Positions 6,342 through 14,972 are shown, numbered from the stretch's first letter. The stretch is 20,986 bases of DNA from JAGOSP01 sp964428075 (GCA_964428075.1 CAYRWQ010000014.1:1-20986); one strand, 5' to 3'. Translations and numbers: made by a program. Notes: a model not told the origin generated them from the sequence alone.

Positions 6342-8902
6342 TTTCGCAAAGCCTTCTTGAGATACTGTCCCGTATAGGATGTCGCAATCCGTGTCACTTC
6401 CTCTGGTGTGCCAGTTGCCACAATTTTCCCACCACCGGCCCCTCCTTCCGGACCGATATCGATAATGTAATCAGAGGCCTTAATGAAATCCATATTGTGT
6501 TCAATGGTCACCACGGTGTTTCCTCTTACCACGAGACGATCAAGAATCTCAATTAATTTCCTGACATCCGCATAGTGCAGTCCGATGGTCGGCTCGTCCA
6601 ACAGATAGATGGTCCGTTCGATATGTTGACGATATAATTCAGAAGCGATCTTCACCCGCTGTGCCTCTCCTCCCGAAAGAGTCGTGGCTGATTGGCCAAG
6701 TTTGAGATATCCTAAACCAACCTCATTCAAGGTTTTGAGGCGATCAGCGATGGCTGGAATCTCATGAAAAAATGCATAAGCCTCCTCAATGGTCATATCG
6801 AGTATTCCGGCGATATCCTTGTGTTTATACTTCACTTCCAATGTCTCCTTCGTGAAACGCTTCCCATCGCACACATCACAAGGTACATACACGGTCGGTA
6901 GGAAATGCATTTCCACCGCAATGAAACCATTTCCCTCGCACGTCTCACAACGTCCACCTGGGCGGTTGAAAGAAAAACGTCCCGCTCTCCACCCGCGCAC
7001 TCGTGCTTCTTCAGTCGACGCGAATAAATCACGCACATGCGTCCAGGCTCCAGTATACGTCGCTGGATTCGAACGAGGCGTCCGGCCAATCGGTGACTGA
7101 TCAATCAGCACCACGCGCGAAAGATATTCACTCCCCAGGAAACTCTTACAATGGAACGTCTCATTTGACTTGTAACGTCGATCGAAACGAGCCTGCAAGT
7201 TCTTATGGAGAATATCGTACAATAAGGTCGATTTCCCCGAACCAGAAACGCCCGTCACTGAAATAAAACGACCGAGTGGAATATCAACCTGCATATCCTG
7301 AATATTGAACAATCGTGCCCCACGAATCCTCAGCGAGCCCTTATCTTTGTGACGACGAGTTTCCGGAACCGGAACACGCTCTTCACCCCGTAAATACGCG
7401 AGGGTGAGCGAACCAGACGTGTTATGGTCTGCGGTCAACAGTTCATCAAGAAATCCAGAGACGACGACCTGTCCACCGTGTGTTCCGGCTCCTGGTCCAA
7501 TATCGACCAGATAGTCGCTCGCGTAAATCGTATCTTCATCATGCTCAACAATCAGTATGGTATTGCCAAGCGCTTGGAGGTTTTTGAGTGTCCCAATAAG
7601 GCGATCATTATCACGACTGTGAAGTCCTATAGTCGGTTCATCAAGCACATACAGCGCACCGACTAATTGACTCCCCAACTGGGAAGCCAAACGGATCCTC
7701 TGAGCTTCCCCACCCGAGAGCGTATTAGCTCGTCGATTCAGTGTCAGATAATCAAGTCCTACATTCACGAGAAAACGCAATCTACTGTCAAGCTCACGCA
7801 ATACCATCGAAGCAATCTGACGCGCACGCGGCGACAGTTCAACAGTAGCAAGAAAGTGCTCAGCCTCACCGGTCGGCAATGCAGTAATCTGTACGATATT
7901 CTTACCGCCAATGAAAATATGCAGTGCTTCCTCACGTAAACGTGAGCCCTGACAAGTTTCACACGGATCATCCCCAAAAAAATGTTTCGTTCCAAGACCA
8001 TTGCAAGCTTGACAAGCTCCATAAGGAGAATTGAAAGAAAATAGTCTCGGCTCAACCTCCGGATAGGAAAACCCATCATACGGACAAGAGAAACGCGATG
8101 ATAAAAGCGTTGTTTCCTCACCGATTATCACCCGAACTAATCCGTCACTCTCCTCAAGAGCTCGTTCCACGCCCTCCGAAAGTCGTTCCTCGGATGTCTG
8201 AGGAAATTGCTTGAATTCTGCCAATGGGATCTCATCAACAATAAGATCGATATCATGCTTCTTGTGTTTCGAAAGAAGAATCTGTTCACGCAAGCTATAC
8301 CGCTTACCATCAAGCAAAATTTCCGAGAAACCTTTATTCAAGGCAGCGTAAAGCAGTTGATAATACTCGCCCTTCCGGCCTCTCACAACCGGGGAGGCAA
8401 TAATCAGGCTCCCCGCTCGCTTCGTCTTCCGTATGCGCTCACGCACCAGTTCACGCATCTCTTCCGAGGACAGTTTCTCAATTTTACGCCCACACGTCAG
8501 ACAGTGCGGCTCACCAATCCGCGCGAACATAACTCGGAGGTAATCATAAATTTCGGTGACCGTCGCAACCGTGGAACGCGGATTACGACTGGCCGACTTC
8601 TGATCTATAGAAATAGCAGGCGACAATCCCCTGATTTCATCCACATCCGGCTTCTGCATCGTATTCAAAAACTGGCGCGCGTACGCCGAAAGCGATTCGA
8701 CATACCGCCGCTGACCCTCGGCAAAGATCGTATCAAATGCCAACGAGGACTTTCCAGATCCCGACAACCCTGTCAAAACCACCATGCGGTTTCGAGGCAT
8801 ATCGACATCGATATTTTTCAAATTGTGAGTACGTGCACCACGCACCTCAATCCACTCGGAAGGGAGGAACGAATTTGGTGTCGCTGTTAATTGTTTTGCC
8901 AT
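6338..8902 (-). CDS. uvrA: UvrA excinuclease subunit, short form
   Basis: ABC-type ATPase that scans DNA for damage with UvrB and loads it. An 854-aa protein from ATG 8902; ATG 8917 is also possible. A GTG at 8959 is ruled out because it lies inside the promoter. The first ATPase half has Walker A GLSGSGKSS (about 45-53), signature LSGGEAQR (about 395-402) and LYVLDEPTIGL. The second has GVSGSGKST, LSGGEAQRVK and IYLLDEPTIGL. The second zinc module is complete (GGRCETCEGNG and VPCDVCDGKR). The first is SCPYDG plus GACQAC, so one of the four usual cysteines is replaced by Asp. Only about 14 residues separate GACQAC from PCETCQG, where typical UvrA has roughly 100 residues of insertion domain, explaining the short length against about 940. 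The gene overlaps the YgjP-like gene by 4 bp. Confidence 0.96.
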   Translation of the reverse strand: MAKQLTATPNSFLPSEWIEVRGARTHNLKNIDVDMPRNRMVVLTGLSGSGKSSLAFDTIFAEGQRRYVESLSAYARQFLNTMQKPDVDEIRGLSPAISIDQKSASRNPRSTVATVTEIYDYLRVMFARIGEPHCLTCGRKIEKLSSEEMRELVRERIRKTKRAGSLIIASPVVRGRKGEYYQLLYAALNKGFSEILLDGKRYSLREQILLSKHKKHDIDLIVDEIPLAEFKQFPQTSEERLSEGVERALEESDGLVRVIIGEETTLLSSRFSCPYDGFSYPEVEPRLFSFNSPYGACQACNGLGTKHFFGDDPCETCQGSRLREEALHIFIGGKNIVQITALPTGEAEHFLATVELSPRARQIASMVLRELDSRLRFLVNVGLDYLTLNRRANTLSGGEAQRIRLASQLGSQLVGALYVLDEPTIGLHSRDNDRLIGTLKNLQALGNTILIVEHDEDTIYASDYLVDIGPGAGTHGGQVVVSGFLDELLTADHNTSGSLTLAYLRGEERVPVPETRRHKDKGSLRIRGARLFNIQDMQVDIPLGRFISVTGVSGSGKSTLLYDILHKNLQARFDRRYKSNETFHCKSFLGSEYLSRVVLIDQSPIGRTPRSNPATYTGAWTHVRDLFASTEEARVRGWRAGRFSFNRPGGRCETCEGNGFIAVEMHFLPTVYVPCDVCDGKRFTKETLEVKYKHKDIAGILDMTIEEAYAFFHEIPAIADRLKTLNEVGLGYLKLGQSATTLSGGEAQRVKIASELYRQHIERTIYLLDEPTIGLHYADVRKLIEILDRLVVRGNTVVTIEHNMDFIKASDYIIDIGPEGGAGGGKIVATGTPEEVTRIATSYTGQYLKKALRK

Positions 8903-8949
8903 ACCATTTTTTCCCATACACAAACACTGTTCACAGAAAAATTCTTCTG

Positions 8950-8978
8950 AGTGTACCACGCGAAAAACAAATTGTCAC
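8950..8978 (-). promoter_or_regulatory. uvrA promoter
   Basis: Minus strand: -35 GTGACA (8973-8978), 17-bp spacer, -10 TACACT (8950-8955). It overlaps the stop codon of the upstream deacetylase gene. The spacer contains ACAATTTGT, a near palindrome. I see no box of the E. coli or Bacillus LexA type. Confidence 0.6.
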
Positions 8979-9685
8979 TCCCTGTCAACGCCTTTGCGTA
9001 ATATCCGAAGCAAGGCAGCCTCATACGGACGTTCCGGATGAGCTACTAATTCAATGCGACCAGACGGAAGATCGCGCACGAAACGATGCGCATCATCAAT
9101 CCAATCCACACTTGTCAGATAGTCTGAAGTCAGAAATGACCGATTCCTCGAAAAATAGCGGTTCAATTTATGTAATATCGAGATCACTGTCTGAGCCACA
9201 CGAAAACGCGCACTCCCCAAAACACGTCGTGACCCGAAACGAATATACTGGATACCATGCTCTTGAGCAATCTTCAGGAATTCGAGAAAAAAAAGCGGGA
9301 AAAAATGAACGTGCTCATGAGAATTCATGCCATCTGGCAAGTGACCGAACTGCTTCTGGAAGAGTGCTATTTGCTCACGCCACTCCACCCCAACGGTCCG
9401 AGGGGTCACATCACCTCGCAACACATGCCAAACAAAGTTCCACAGACGTTTCAGAGAAGAATCTCCCTCATACTCGCCACGTCCCAACAAACGGATCAGC
9501 TCCAAGTGAATATCAATCTTGACTCCTGTCTTCACGAGCCGTTGTACATCTGTTCCTGAAACAAAGCGTACCAACACAGCAACTCGGTCGATAACACCCG
9601 CCTCTACCAACGCTAAAGTAGGTGCTGAGGTTTCACGGATACCGTAATCATCAGCCACGATAATCAAATGTTTCTGCATACTCAT
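8975..9685 (-). CDS. YdjC/ChbG-family carbohydrate deacetylase
   Basis: A 236-aa protein of the YdjC (ChbG/HpnK) family, metal-dependent deacetylases that remove N-acetyl groups from oligosaccharides or lipid-linked sugars. Motifs seen: LIIVADDYG (about 7-15) with the conserved Asp pair, KIDIHLEL (about 57-63) with metal-ligand His, and MNSHEHVHFFP (about 120-130) with His123, His125 and His127. Length is at the short end for the family. The start is ATG 9685, 4 nt after the TGA of the MGMT-type gene, so the two are co-translated; an ATG two codons later is possible. No signal peptide is present, so it is cytoplasmic. The substrate cannot be told. uvrA starts from a promoter overlapping its 3' end. 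Confidence 0.88.
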   Translation of the reverse strand: MSMQKHLIIVADDYGIRETSAPTLALVEAGVIDRVAVLVRFVSGTDVQRLVKTGVKIDIHLELIRLLGRGEYEGDSSLKRLWNFVWHVLRGDVTPRTVGVEWREQIALFQKQFGHLPDGMNSHEHVHFFPLFFLEFLKIAQEHGIQYIRFGSRRVLGSARFRVAQTVISILHKLNRYFSRNRSFLTSDYLTSVDWIDDAHRFVRDLPSGRIELVAHPERPYEAALLRILRKGVDRE

Positions 9686-9689
9686 TTAG

Positions 9690-10013
9690 TCAGGATTCCA
9701 ACAAGAATACATGCCACGATGATCCCTTGCTCCCAGTACGTTTCCTTACCAATACTCCCTCTGCACGAAGCCGCATAGCCTTCACTTGCTCACCGCCACG
9801 ATTGTACGCCCCAACGCGACCGTTATTCAATACCACTCGATGACAAGGGATATTCGGATTCATATTCTTCCGCATGAGACTACCTACTGCGCGTGCCGCT
9901 CCAGAAAAACCAGCGTGATCAGCCACGACACTATACGACAGCGTACTGCCAAGTGGAATATTCCTGACCACGTCATATATCTTCTCGGCAAAAGTATGTC
10001 TGAAAGTACTCAT
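9690..10013 (-). CDS. MGMT/Ogt-type single-domain alkyl-DNA repair protein
   Basis: A small protein consisting only of the DNA-binding domain of O6-alkylguanine-DNA alkyltransferases. From ATG 10013 it has 107 aa and starts MSTFRHTFAEKIYDVV, fitting family N-termini; ATG 10043 adds ten residues. Key features are the winged-helix part (LSYSVVADHAGFSGAARAVGSLM), then NPNIPCHRVV with the acceptor Cys at about residue 57 in PCHRV, and a VGAYNRGG loop. Alkyltransferase-like (ATL) proteins of similar size have Trp or Ala instead of Cys; here the Cys is kept, so it may be a true suicide methyltransferase lacking the N-terminal domain. No Shine-Dalgarno is visible at either start. It is coupled to the downstream YdjC-type gene. 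Confidence 0.88.
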   Translation of the reverse strand: MSTFRHTFAEKIYDVVRNIPLGSTLSYSVVADHAGFSGAARAVGSLMRKNMNPNIPCHRVVLNNGRVGAYNRGGEQVKAMRLRAEGVLVRKRTGSKGSSWHVFLLES

Positions 10014-10129
10014 AGCGAGTATCTGTATTCTCTGTTGGATCATCGAAAAGAACCAACGGCATATCGGCTCACAACTGAACCACTCGGGAAAACAGAAAGT
10101 GACAATAAAAACCCTACGCGCACAGAAAA

Positions 10130-11008
10130 CTATTTTATGGTTCCTTCGCCAAAAGCAGCTTTCAAATTAACTCGTGCACGCTCAAGCGTACTCTTAAAAG
10201 TATTGTGCGCGCTCTTCATCGCTGTACGCTTCGTCTCTACTAATCCCTTCAGGGTAGTACTCAAATTGGTATTCTCCTTGCGCTCTGACTGGAGTTGCGT
10301 ATTAGCCGACTTGAGCGAGGTCTGGAAGGTACTCCGTATCGTGGCCGCATCCTTACCAGCCTCACAATCAGATTTCGCCTGAGCTGCGGCTGCCTCCATC
10401 GCAGATGAAAATGCATCCAATGCGCTTGTCCGAGTCTCTTTCTGTGATGCTACCAGAGCGTCTACTGAGTTACGGTACGACTCGATAGCAGCATTGACTG
10501 CGTCACGCCGTGTCTCAACCGCGTTCTCGACTGTCTTCCTAAACTCAGTCACCGCATCTTTCTTGGCATCTGTATCGGCTGCTACTTCCAACTTTGCATA
10601 CCATGAATTCCGGCGCTCATCCTGATTTTCACGGGTATCGTTCAGCGCATTGTCTCGATCATCACGCTTCCCACCTAACAAATCACCACGATTTTCCCGA
10701 CGATCTATGAAAGCACGCTTCCGTTCAATCAAACGACTCTGCATACTTTCGATGCGCCCACTCAGCTGTTCGCAAAAATTCTCCTGACGGTTTGCCTGAC
10801 GTTCCTCCGCATTCTTCGACTGACGATTCTCGCGATCCTCTTTCATCTGCATCCGGCGTTCTTCCATCTCCTGCGTACGTTTGCCCTGATAGCTTCCGCC
10901 ACCCTCTTGTGAACCACTTTCTTGTGACATTGCTAAAGCGCCATATGGTAATGAAAATACCACCGCTCCGATCAAAACAACGAACTTACCCGAAATTTTA
11001 TTCATCAT
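10130..11008 (-). CDS. Secreted coiled-coil protein of unknown function
   Basis: A 292-aa protein. Residues 1-27 form a signal peptide (hydrophobic VVLIGAVVFSLPYGALA, probable cleavage after ALA). The mature part is almost entirely charged helix: a Glu/Arg/Gln-rich segment (about 40-130), then alanine- and threonine-rich heptad-like helices with regularly spaced Arg/Lys and Ala. Only two cysteines are present (near 79 and 219), able to form a disulfide. No enzyme motif is visible. It overlaps the end of the upstream anchored-protein gene by 11 bp, so the two are translationally coupled and probably work together at the cell surface or periplasm. The stop is TAG. I recall similar charged coiled-coil secreted proteins from other Patescibacteria, but no function. 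Confidence 0.85.
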   Translation of the reverse strand: MMNKISGKFVVLIGAVVFSLPYGALAMSQESGSQEGGGSYQGKRTQEMEERRMQMKEDRENRQSKNAEERQANRQENFCEQLSGRIESMQSRLIERKRAFIDRRENRGDLLGGKRDDRDNALNDTRENQDERRNSWYAKLEVAADTDAKKDAVTEFRKTVENAVETRRDAVNAAIESYRNSVDALVASQKETRTSALDAFSSAMEAAAAQAKSDCEAGKDAATIRSTFQTSLKSANTQLQSERKENTNLSTTLKGLVETKRTAMKSAHNTFKSTLERARVNLKAAFGEGTIK

Positions 11009-11354
11009 AAGATTGGCTTACCTCATTAAGCGCCCGCACTTCTTCTTCAAGGACAGAAGAATCCGCTGCCACTTCACTTGAAAAAGTGGTTTCATCTCCT
11101 TGTATCTCATTCCCAATATCGTTCACGATGACATCGACAACAACCGGCTGCGATGTACTCGGCAACGTAGCATCCTGCGGCATATCCGACAGACCAGCTG
11201 CTTTCGGTTGCTCTTTATTCGGAAGTACCTGAACCGATGCTCCTTGCAAAATATCGGAGTCCGGCATTGATGCCACTTGCTGCACCACCATTATTCCAAA
11301 TGCCACCACCAAAAAAATTAATACAAACACACCGATCATTTTTTTTGTATCCAT
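10998..11354 (-). CDS. Membrane-anchored acidic protein, hypothetical
   Basis: A 118-aa protein from ATG 11354; a TTG two codons upstream is the other option. After MDTKKM there is one hydrophobic segment (IGVFVLIFLVVAFGIMVV, about 6-23) that is either an N-terminal anchor or an uncleaved signal. The rest is low-complexity and acidic (GDETTF, DSSVLEEEVRALNEV), likely extracytoplasmic and disordered. No family is recognised. Its own promoter lies at the uvrB stop codon, with a leader of about 80 nt and no Shine-Dalgarno. The 3' end overlaps the start of the coiled-coil protein gene, pointing to a two-protein surface unit embedded among repair genes. Confidence 0.75.
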   Translation of the reverse strand: MDTKKMIGVFVLIFLVVAFGIMVVQQVASMPDSDILQGASVQVLPNKEQPKAAGLSDMPQDATLPSTSQPVVVDVIVNDIGNEIQGDETTFSSEVAADSSVLEEEVRALNEVSQSYDE

Positions 11355-11441
11355 AAACAAATATGTTACCTAATTTTGATCTGATTCCAACCGCCCGCGC
11401 GAGAAGTCCGACCATCTCCCCGTATCGCAGATATCACGCAT

Positions 11442-11471
11442 AGTATACCACAATTCCAAAACCCTCGTCAC
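11442..11471 (-). promoter_or_regulatory. Promoter of the two-gene surface-protein unit
   Basis: Minus strand: -35 GTGACG (11466-11471), 18-bp spacer, -10 TATACT (11442-11447). The -35 overlaps the TGA stop of uvrB. No uvrB terminator is apparent, so read-through from uvrB is also likely. Confidence 0.55.
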
Positions 11472-13501
11472 GGCCTTGCACCATATTTCTCTTCAAGCAT
11501 CCGAATTTCATCACGAAGAAGAGCTGCTGTTTCAAAATCCAAAACCTTGACCGCTTCCTTCATTTCCTTAGTCTTCCGACGAATCAGTTTAGCCGGATTT
11601 TCCGAGAACGCCTGTTCGTCAAGCAAGGAATTCACACGCACAGCCTTATCGTGCACGCTCTCCAAGTGTTCGGTAATGTCATGAATCGTTTTCCTGATAG
11701 TCTCAGGAGTAATCCCTCGCTTTTTGTTGTAAGCCATTTGAATCTTCCGCCGACGCTTCGTTTCTTGTATCGCGTACCCTATCGAACCCGTCATACGGTC
11801 CGCATACAGGGTAACCCGTCCAGCCACATTACGAGCCGCCCGACCAATAATCTGAATCAATGAAGTCTCTGAACGGAGAAATCCCTCTTTATCCGCATCC
11901 AACACTCCAATAAATGATACTTCGGGTAAATCAAGTCCTTCTCGCAATAAGTTTACTCCGACAATACAATCAAATTCACCTTTTCGAAAAGCAGTCAGAA
12001 TCTTAATACGGTCGATAGTCTGAATATCGCTATGGAGATATTCAGATTTCACCCCTTTCTCCTTCAAGTACACCGAAAGATCTTCAGCCATTTTCTTCGT
12101 GAGCGTCGTCGCAATCACCCGACCTCCTTTTGCAACTTCTTGCTCAGCCTCAGCGATAAAATCCCCGATCTGCCCAGGATACGATCTGTCTGGTACCGCT
12201 CGCACACCACGCACCTCAACAACCGGATCGAGTAAACCGGTCGGCCTGATCACCTGCTCCACGATCTGAGCGCTCATCTGGCGCTCAAAATTTGAGGGCG
12301 TGGCTGAAGTAAACACAATGGGACCAACCCGTTCCAAAAATTCCTCAATGCGTAATGGTCGATTGTCCAATGCCGAGGGCAGACGAAATCCGAATTCAAT
12401 CAGTGTTTGCTTACGCGACCGATCTCCAGCATACATCCCACGAAGCTGCGGCACCGTCACGTGTGACTCGTCAATCACTGTCAGGAAATCAGGTGTTCCA
12501 TCTGGAAGATGTGGAAAATACGAAAGCAATGTTTCAGATGGCTCACCCGGTAATTTACCAGAAAGATGCCGTGAATAATTCTCGATGCCGCTGCAATACC
12601 CAATTTCCTCAATCATCGCAAGATCGTAATTCGTCCTTCGCTTGAGCCGCTCTACTTCTAAGAGTTTCCCCTCACGCTCCAATGCTTCAAGTTGTATCGA
12701 CAACTCAGTACGGATATTGATCAGTGCACGAGTCCTTTCGTCTGCATTCGTAATAAAATGTTTCGCTGGAAATACAAAAATATCCGAGGGTTCTTCAAAG
12801 ATACGCTGCGTTACTGGATCAATTTTGACAATATGTCCGACTTTCCCAGCCACTATGTCGATACTGTACACATACTTTTCCGAAATCGGCATGATCTCAA
12901 CCCGATTCCCAATACTCCGAAAATGACCCGGGGTCAGATCAGCCGACGTACGCTCGAAAAAAAGTGCCACCAAAGTATGCAACAATTCAGTACGTGTCAT
13001 TGCTGTCCCGACTGACAACCGCAAATTTCTCTTTTCGTATTCTTCAGGACTGCCCAAACCATAAATACATGAAACCGAAGCCACGATGATGGTATCCCGT
13101 CGAGTCAGTAAGGCCTGAGTTGACGCATGACGCAAACGGTCGATCTCCTCATTGATCTGGGCATCCTTCTCGATGTACGTATCCGTCACGGGCAAATAGG
13201 CCTCCGGCTGATAAAAATCATAATATGAAACAAAATAATGCACAGCATGCTCAGGAAAAAAAGTCTGGTATTCCTGTGCCAACTGCGCAGCCAAAGTCTT
13301 GTTTGGTGCAATGACCAACGTCGGACGACCGATATTGGCAATCACATTCGCCACGGTGAACGTCTTACCTGAACCCGTTACACCCAGCAGTGTCTGAAAT
13401 GGCATACCCGTTTCAATCCCATGCGTGAGCGCGGCGATCGCCGTTGGCTGATCTCCTGCTGGAGCCCAATCTGATTTCAGATGAAACACTGAATCTTGCA
13501 T
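11468..13501 (-). CDS. uvrB: UvrB excinuclease subunit
   Basis: Damage-verifying helicase-like subunit of nucleotide-excision repair, loaded by UvrA and cut-partner of UvrC. A 677-aa protein from ATG 13501 (TTG two codons earlier is possible), full length for the family. Visible in order: Walker A GVTGSGKT (about 40-47); beta-hairpin YYDFYQPEAYLP (about 93-104) that inserts between DNA strands; DESH box VIDESHVTVPQ (about 340); TSATPSNFE (about 400); helicase motifs V and VI, GVNLLREGLDLPEVS and IQIIGRAARN (about 515-560); and a C-terminal UVR motif (about 637-672) that pairs with UvrC. All key residues are present, unlike the trimmed UvrA and UvrC. It is the first gene of the minus-strand repair block, with no Shine-Dalgarno. 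Confidence 0.97.
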   Translation of the reverse strand: MQDSVFHLKSDWAPAGDQPTAIAALTHGIETGMPFQTLLGVTGSGKTFTVANVIANIGRPTLVIAPNKTLAAQLAQEYQTFFPEHAVHYFVSYYDFYQPEAYLPVTDTYIEKDAQINEEIDRLRHASTQALLTRRDTIIVASVSCIYGLGSPEEYEKRNLRLSVGTAMTRTELLHTLVALFFERTSADLTPGHFRSIGNRVEIMPISEKYVYSIDIVAGKVGHIVKIDPVTQRIFEEPSDIFVFPAKHFITNADERTRALINIRTELSIQLEALEREGKLLEVERLKRRTNYDLAMIEEIGYCSGIENYSRHLSGKLPGEPSETLLSYFPHLPDGTPDFLTVIDESHVTVPQLRGMYAGDRSRKQTLIEFGFRLPSALDNRPLRIEEFLERVGPIVFTSATPSNFERQMSAQIVEQVIRPTGLLDPVVEVRGVRAVPDRSYPGQIGDFIAEAEQEVAKGGRVIATTLTKKMAEDLSVYLKEKGVKSEYLHSDIQTIDRIKILTAFRKGEFDCIVGVNLLREGLDLPEVSFIGVLDADKEGFLRSETSLIQIIGRAARNVAGRVTLYADRMTGSIGYAIQETKRRRKIQMAYNKKRGITPETIRKTIHDITEHLESVHDKAVRVNSLLDEQAFSENPAKLIRRKTKEMKEAVKVLDFETAALLRDEIRMLEEKYGARP

Positions 13502-13548
13502 AAACAATACATAATAAAATACGACTCCAATCCAGCTACTGAGAAGCT

Positions 13549-13582
13549 TTGTCTACTGTAGCACACACCAGACAACAACCAA
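13549..13582 (-). promoter_or_regulatory. uvrB promoter with extended -10 and inverted repeats
   Basis: Minus strand: -35 TTGGTT (13577-13582), 16-bp spacer, extended -10 TGC-TACAGT (hexamer 13555-13560). The -10 is part of the odd palindrome CTACAGTAG (13553-13561). A second inverted repeat, TTGTCT (13549-13554) with AGACAA (13570-13575), encloses it. The predicted leader is about 50 nt. The same TGCTAC-purine-GTAG string is found at the HU promoter. Confidence 0.5.
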
Positions 13583-13817
13583 GATCAGCGATATTCCGCA
13601 TCAAACAGGAAAGAGCGCCCAAACCATAACGGTATCAATGTCTCGTATGTCTCGCTAAACACACTCCCAACGCAGTTCATGTCAAACTCTAACTTGGTGC
13701 CACGCGCACTTCCTTTCAAACGCCTCAAAAAGATACCAGATACGCAGCATCTTATCAAAGGGTGTTTTCGTATCAAACCACACGGCATGAGGAAGAGATG
13801 GCATCTCCAGAACCGAA

Positions 13818-13846
13818 TTACCTCTTCACGCAATTTCCTCTATACT
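13818..13846 (+). promoter_or_regulatory. Promoter of the plus-strand methyltransferase-like pair
   Basis: -35 TTACCT (13818-13823), 17-bp spacer, -10 TATACT (13841-13846). The -35 is poor and the -10 good. The predicted start is about 25 nt before the ATG at 13878. Confidence 0.45.
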
Positions 13847-13877
13847 CAATACGAGAAATCCATCTGAACACATTCGC

Positions 13878-14972
13878 ATGAAACCCCTCAATTCCCTCCT
13901 TCGAGAAGAAAAACTGCTCCTTTTTGCATCAAACTGGGTACTGTACGGAACTACCTTATTCATATACACCTTCGTCCCGTATTACCACTCCCTCCTCGAT
14001 CACTCCATCCCATTCATCCATATTGCTCCCCAAGAACTGCTTTTTTGGATGTTATGTTGTTTCACGAGCTACATCTTACTCACCAAAATACCGATCGGAT
14101 CACTCGCAAAAAACCGTGCTTACCTAACCCTTCATGCAATCGCGAAAATTGTACGAGCTCTCCTTGCTGGAAACCTGACTCCCACACTCACGCCTGAAGA
14201 AAAAGTATCCGCCCTCCTCTTTCTAGTGAAGTTTTTCTTCGTGCCACTCATGTTAAGTTTCCTGCTCCAAAACTGCAGCGGGGTGATTGCTTCTGTCAGC
14301 ACGATATCCGCCTCAGCGCATTCCCTTTCATCAGACTTTGTTTTTTCTGTTCTCTACCCGTTTGCGCTCAGCGGTATTCTCTTCATCGATACTGCGTATT
14401 TTTTCGCAGGATACCTAACTGAATCGCAAATACTTGGCAACCAAGTACGTTCGGTTGATACCACCGTTCTCGGATGGCTTTCGGCACTTGCGTGTTATCC
14501 CCCATTTAATTCAATAACTAATACCCTCCTAGGGTGGCACAGCGTAGACTTCAACAATTTTGGCAATATCACCCTCAACCTCTTTTTCGGAGGACTCGCA
14601 CTCCTATGTATGTGTATTTATGTCTGGGCAACACTTTCTCTTGGATGGAAAGCTTCCAATTTGACTAATCGAGGCATCGTGTCTCACTGGGCATACGCCA
14701 TCGTAAGACATCCTGCTTACATTTCCAAAAACCTCGCCTGGTGGATTATGGGTCTCCCTGTTATCCTAGCCACGTTCTCCGAAAATCTCGCCTCCCACCA
14801 TTCGCTATTCGATGCTACCATCGCCAGTTTCGTACCAATCATCAGTCTCATGGCATGGAGCTGTATCTATTATCTCCGCGCGATTACCGAAGAACGACAC
14901 TTATCTCTTGATCCGGCATATCAAAAATATATGAAGAAAGTACCATACCGCTTTTTACCTGGAGTCTACTAA
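13878..14972 (+). CDS. Membrane protein with C-terminal isoprenylcysteine-methyltransferase-like domain
   Basis: A 364-aa polytopic membrane protein with about eight hydrophobic segments. The C-terminal third carries the ICMT/PEMT-type methyltransferase hallmarks: AIVRHPAYISKNLAWW (about 275-290) and ITEERHLSLDPAYQKYMKKV (about 337-356) ending PYRFLPGVY. These correspond to the RHPxY and EExxL...Y..Y motifs that bind S-adenosylmethionine in the family. The N-terminal two-thirds, with five or six segments and the cytoplasmic-looking stretch AGNLTPTLTPEEKVSA, is an extension I do not recognise. Bacterial members methylate lipids or unknown substrates; prenylated proteins are not expected here. 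A smaller gene with the same domain follows 50 bp downstream, probably in the same transcript. No Shine-Dalgarno is visible. Confidence 0.82.
   Translation: MKPLNSLLREEKLLLFASNWVLYGTTLFIYTFVPYYHSLLDHSIPFIHIAPQELLFWMLCCFTSYILLTKIPIGSLAKNRAYLTLHAIAKIVRALLAGNLTPTLTPEEKVSALLFLVKFFFVPLMLSFLLQNCSGVIASVSTISASAHSLSSDFVFSVLYPFALSGILFIDTAYFFAGYLTESQILGNQVRSVDTTVLGWLSALACYPPFNSITNTLLGWHSVDFNNFGNITLNLFFGGLALLCMCIYVWATLSLGWKASNLTNRGIVSHWAYAIVRHPAYISKNLAWWIMGLPVILATFSENLASHHSLFDATIASFVPIISLMAWSCIYYLRAITEERHLSLDPAYQKYMKKVPYRFLPGVY

Larger units (their letters stand above)
13502..13877. other. Divergent intergenic region between uvrB and a membrane-protein gene
   Basis: This 376-bp stretch holds the uvrB promoter (13555-13582, minus) and the promoter of the downstream plus-strand gene (13818-13846). 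Between them (about 13585-13815) open frames exist on both strands (82 codons minus, 62 plus), but neither has a recognisable family, a ribosome site or a plausible promoter, so I treat it as non-coding. It may be a decayed gene. Confidence 0.5.

Noticed and set aside
8920..8945. LexA box near uvrA (CTGTGAACAG)
   Set aside because: The spacing between CTGT and ACAG is 2 instead of 8, and the Bacillus-type GAAC-N4-GTTC is absent.
8923..8959. Longer UvrA start (GTG at 8959)
   Set aside because: The GTG overlaps the -10 box TACACT of the uvrA promoter and adds residues unlike the family N-terminus.
13585..13833. 82-codon minus-strand open frame between uvrB and the plus-strand methyltransferase-like gene
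   Set aside because: No ribosome site, no family, and it overlaps the opposite promoter at 13818-13846.
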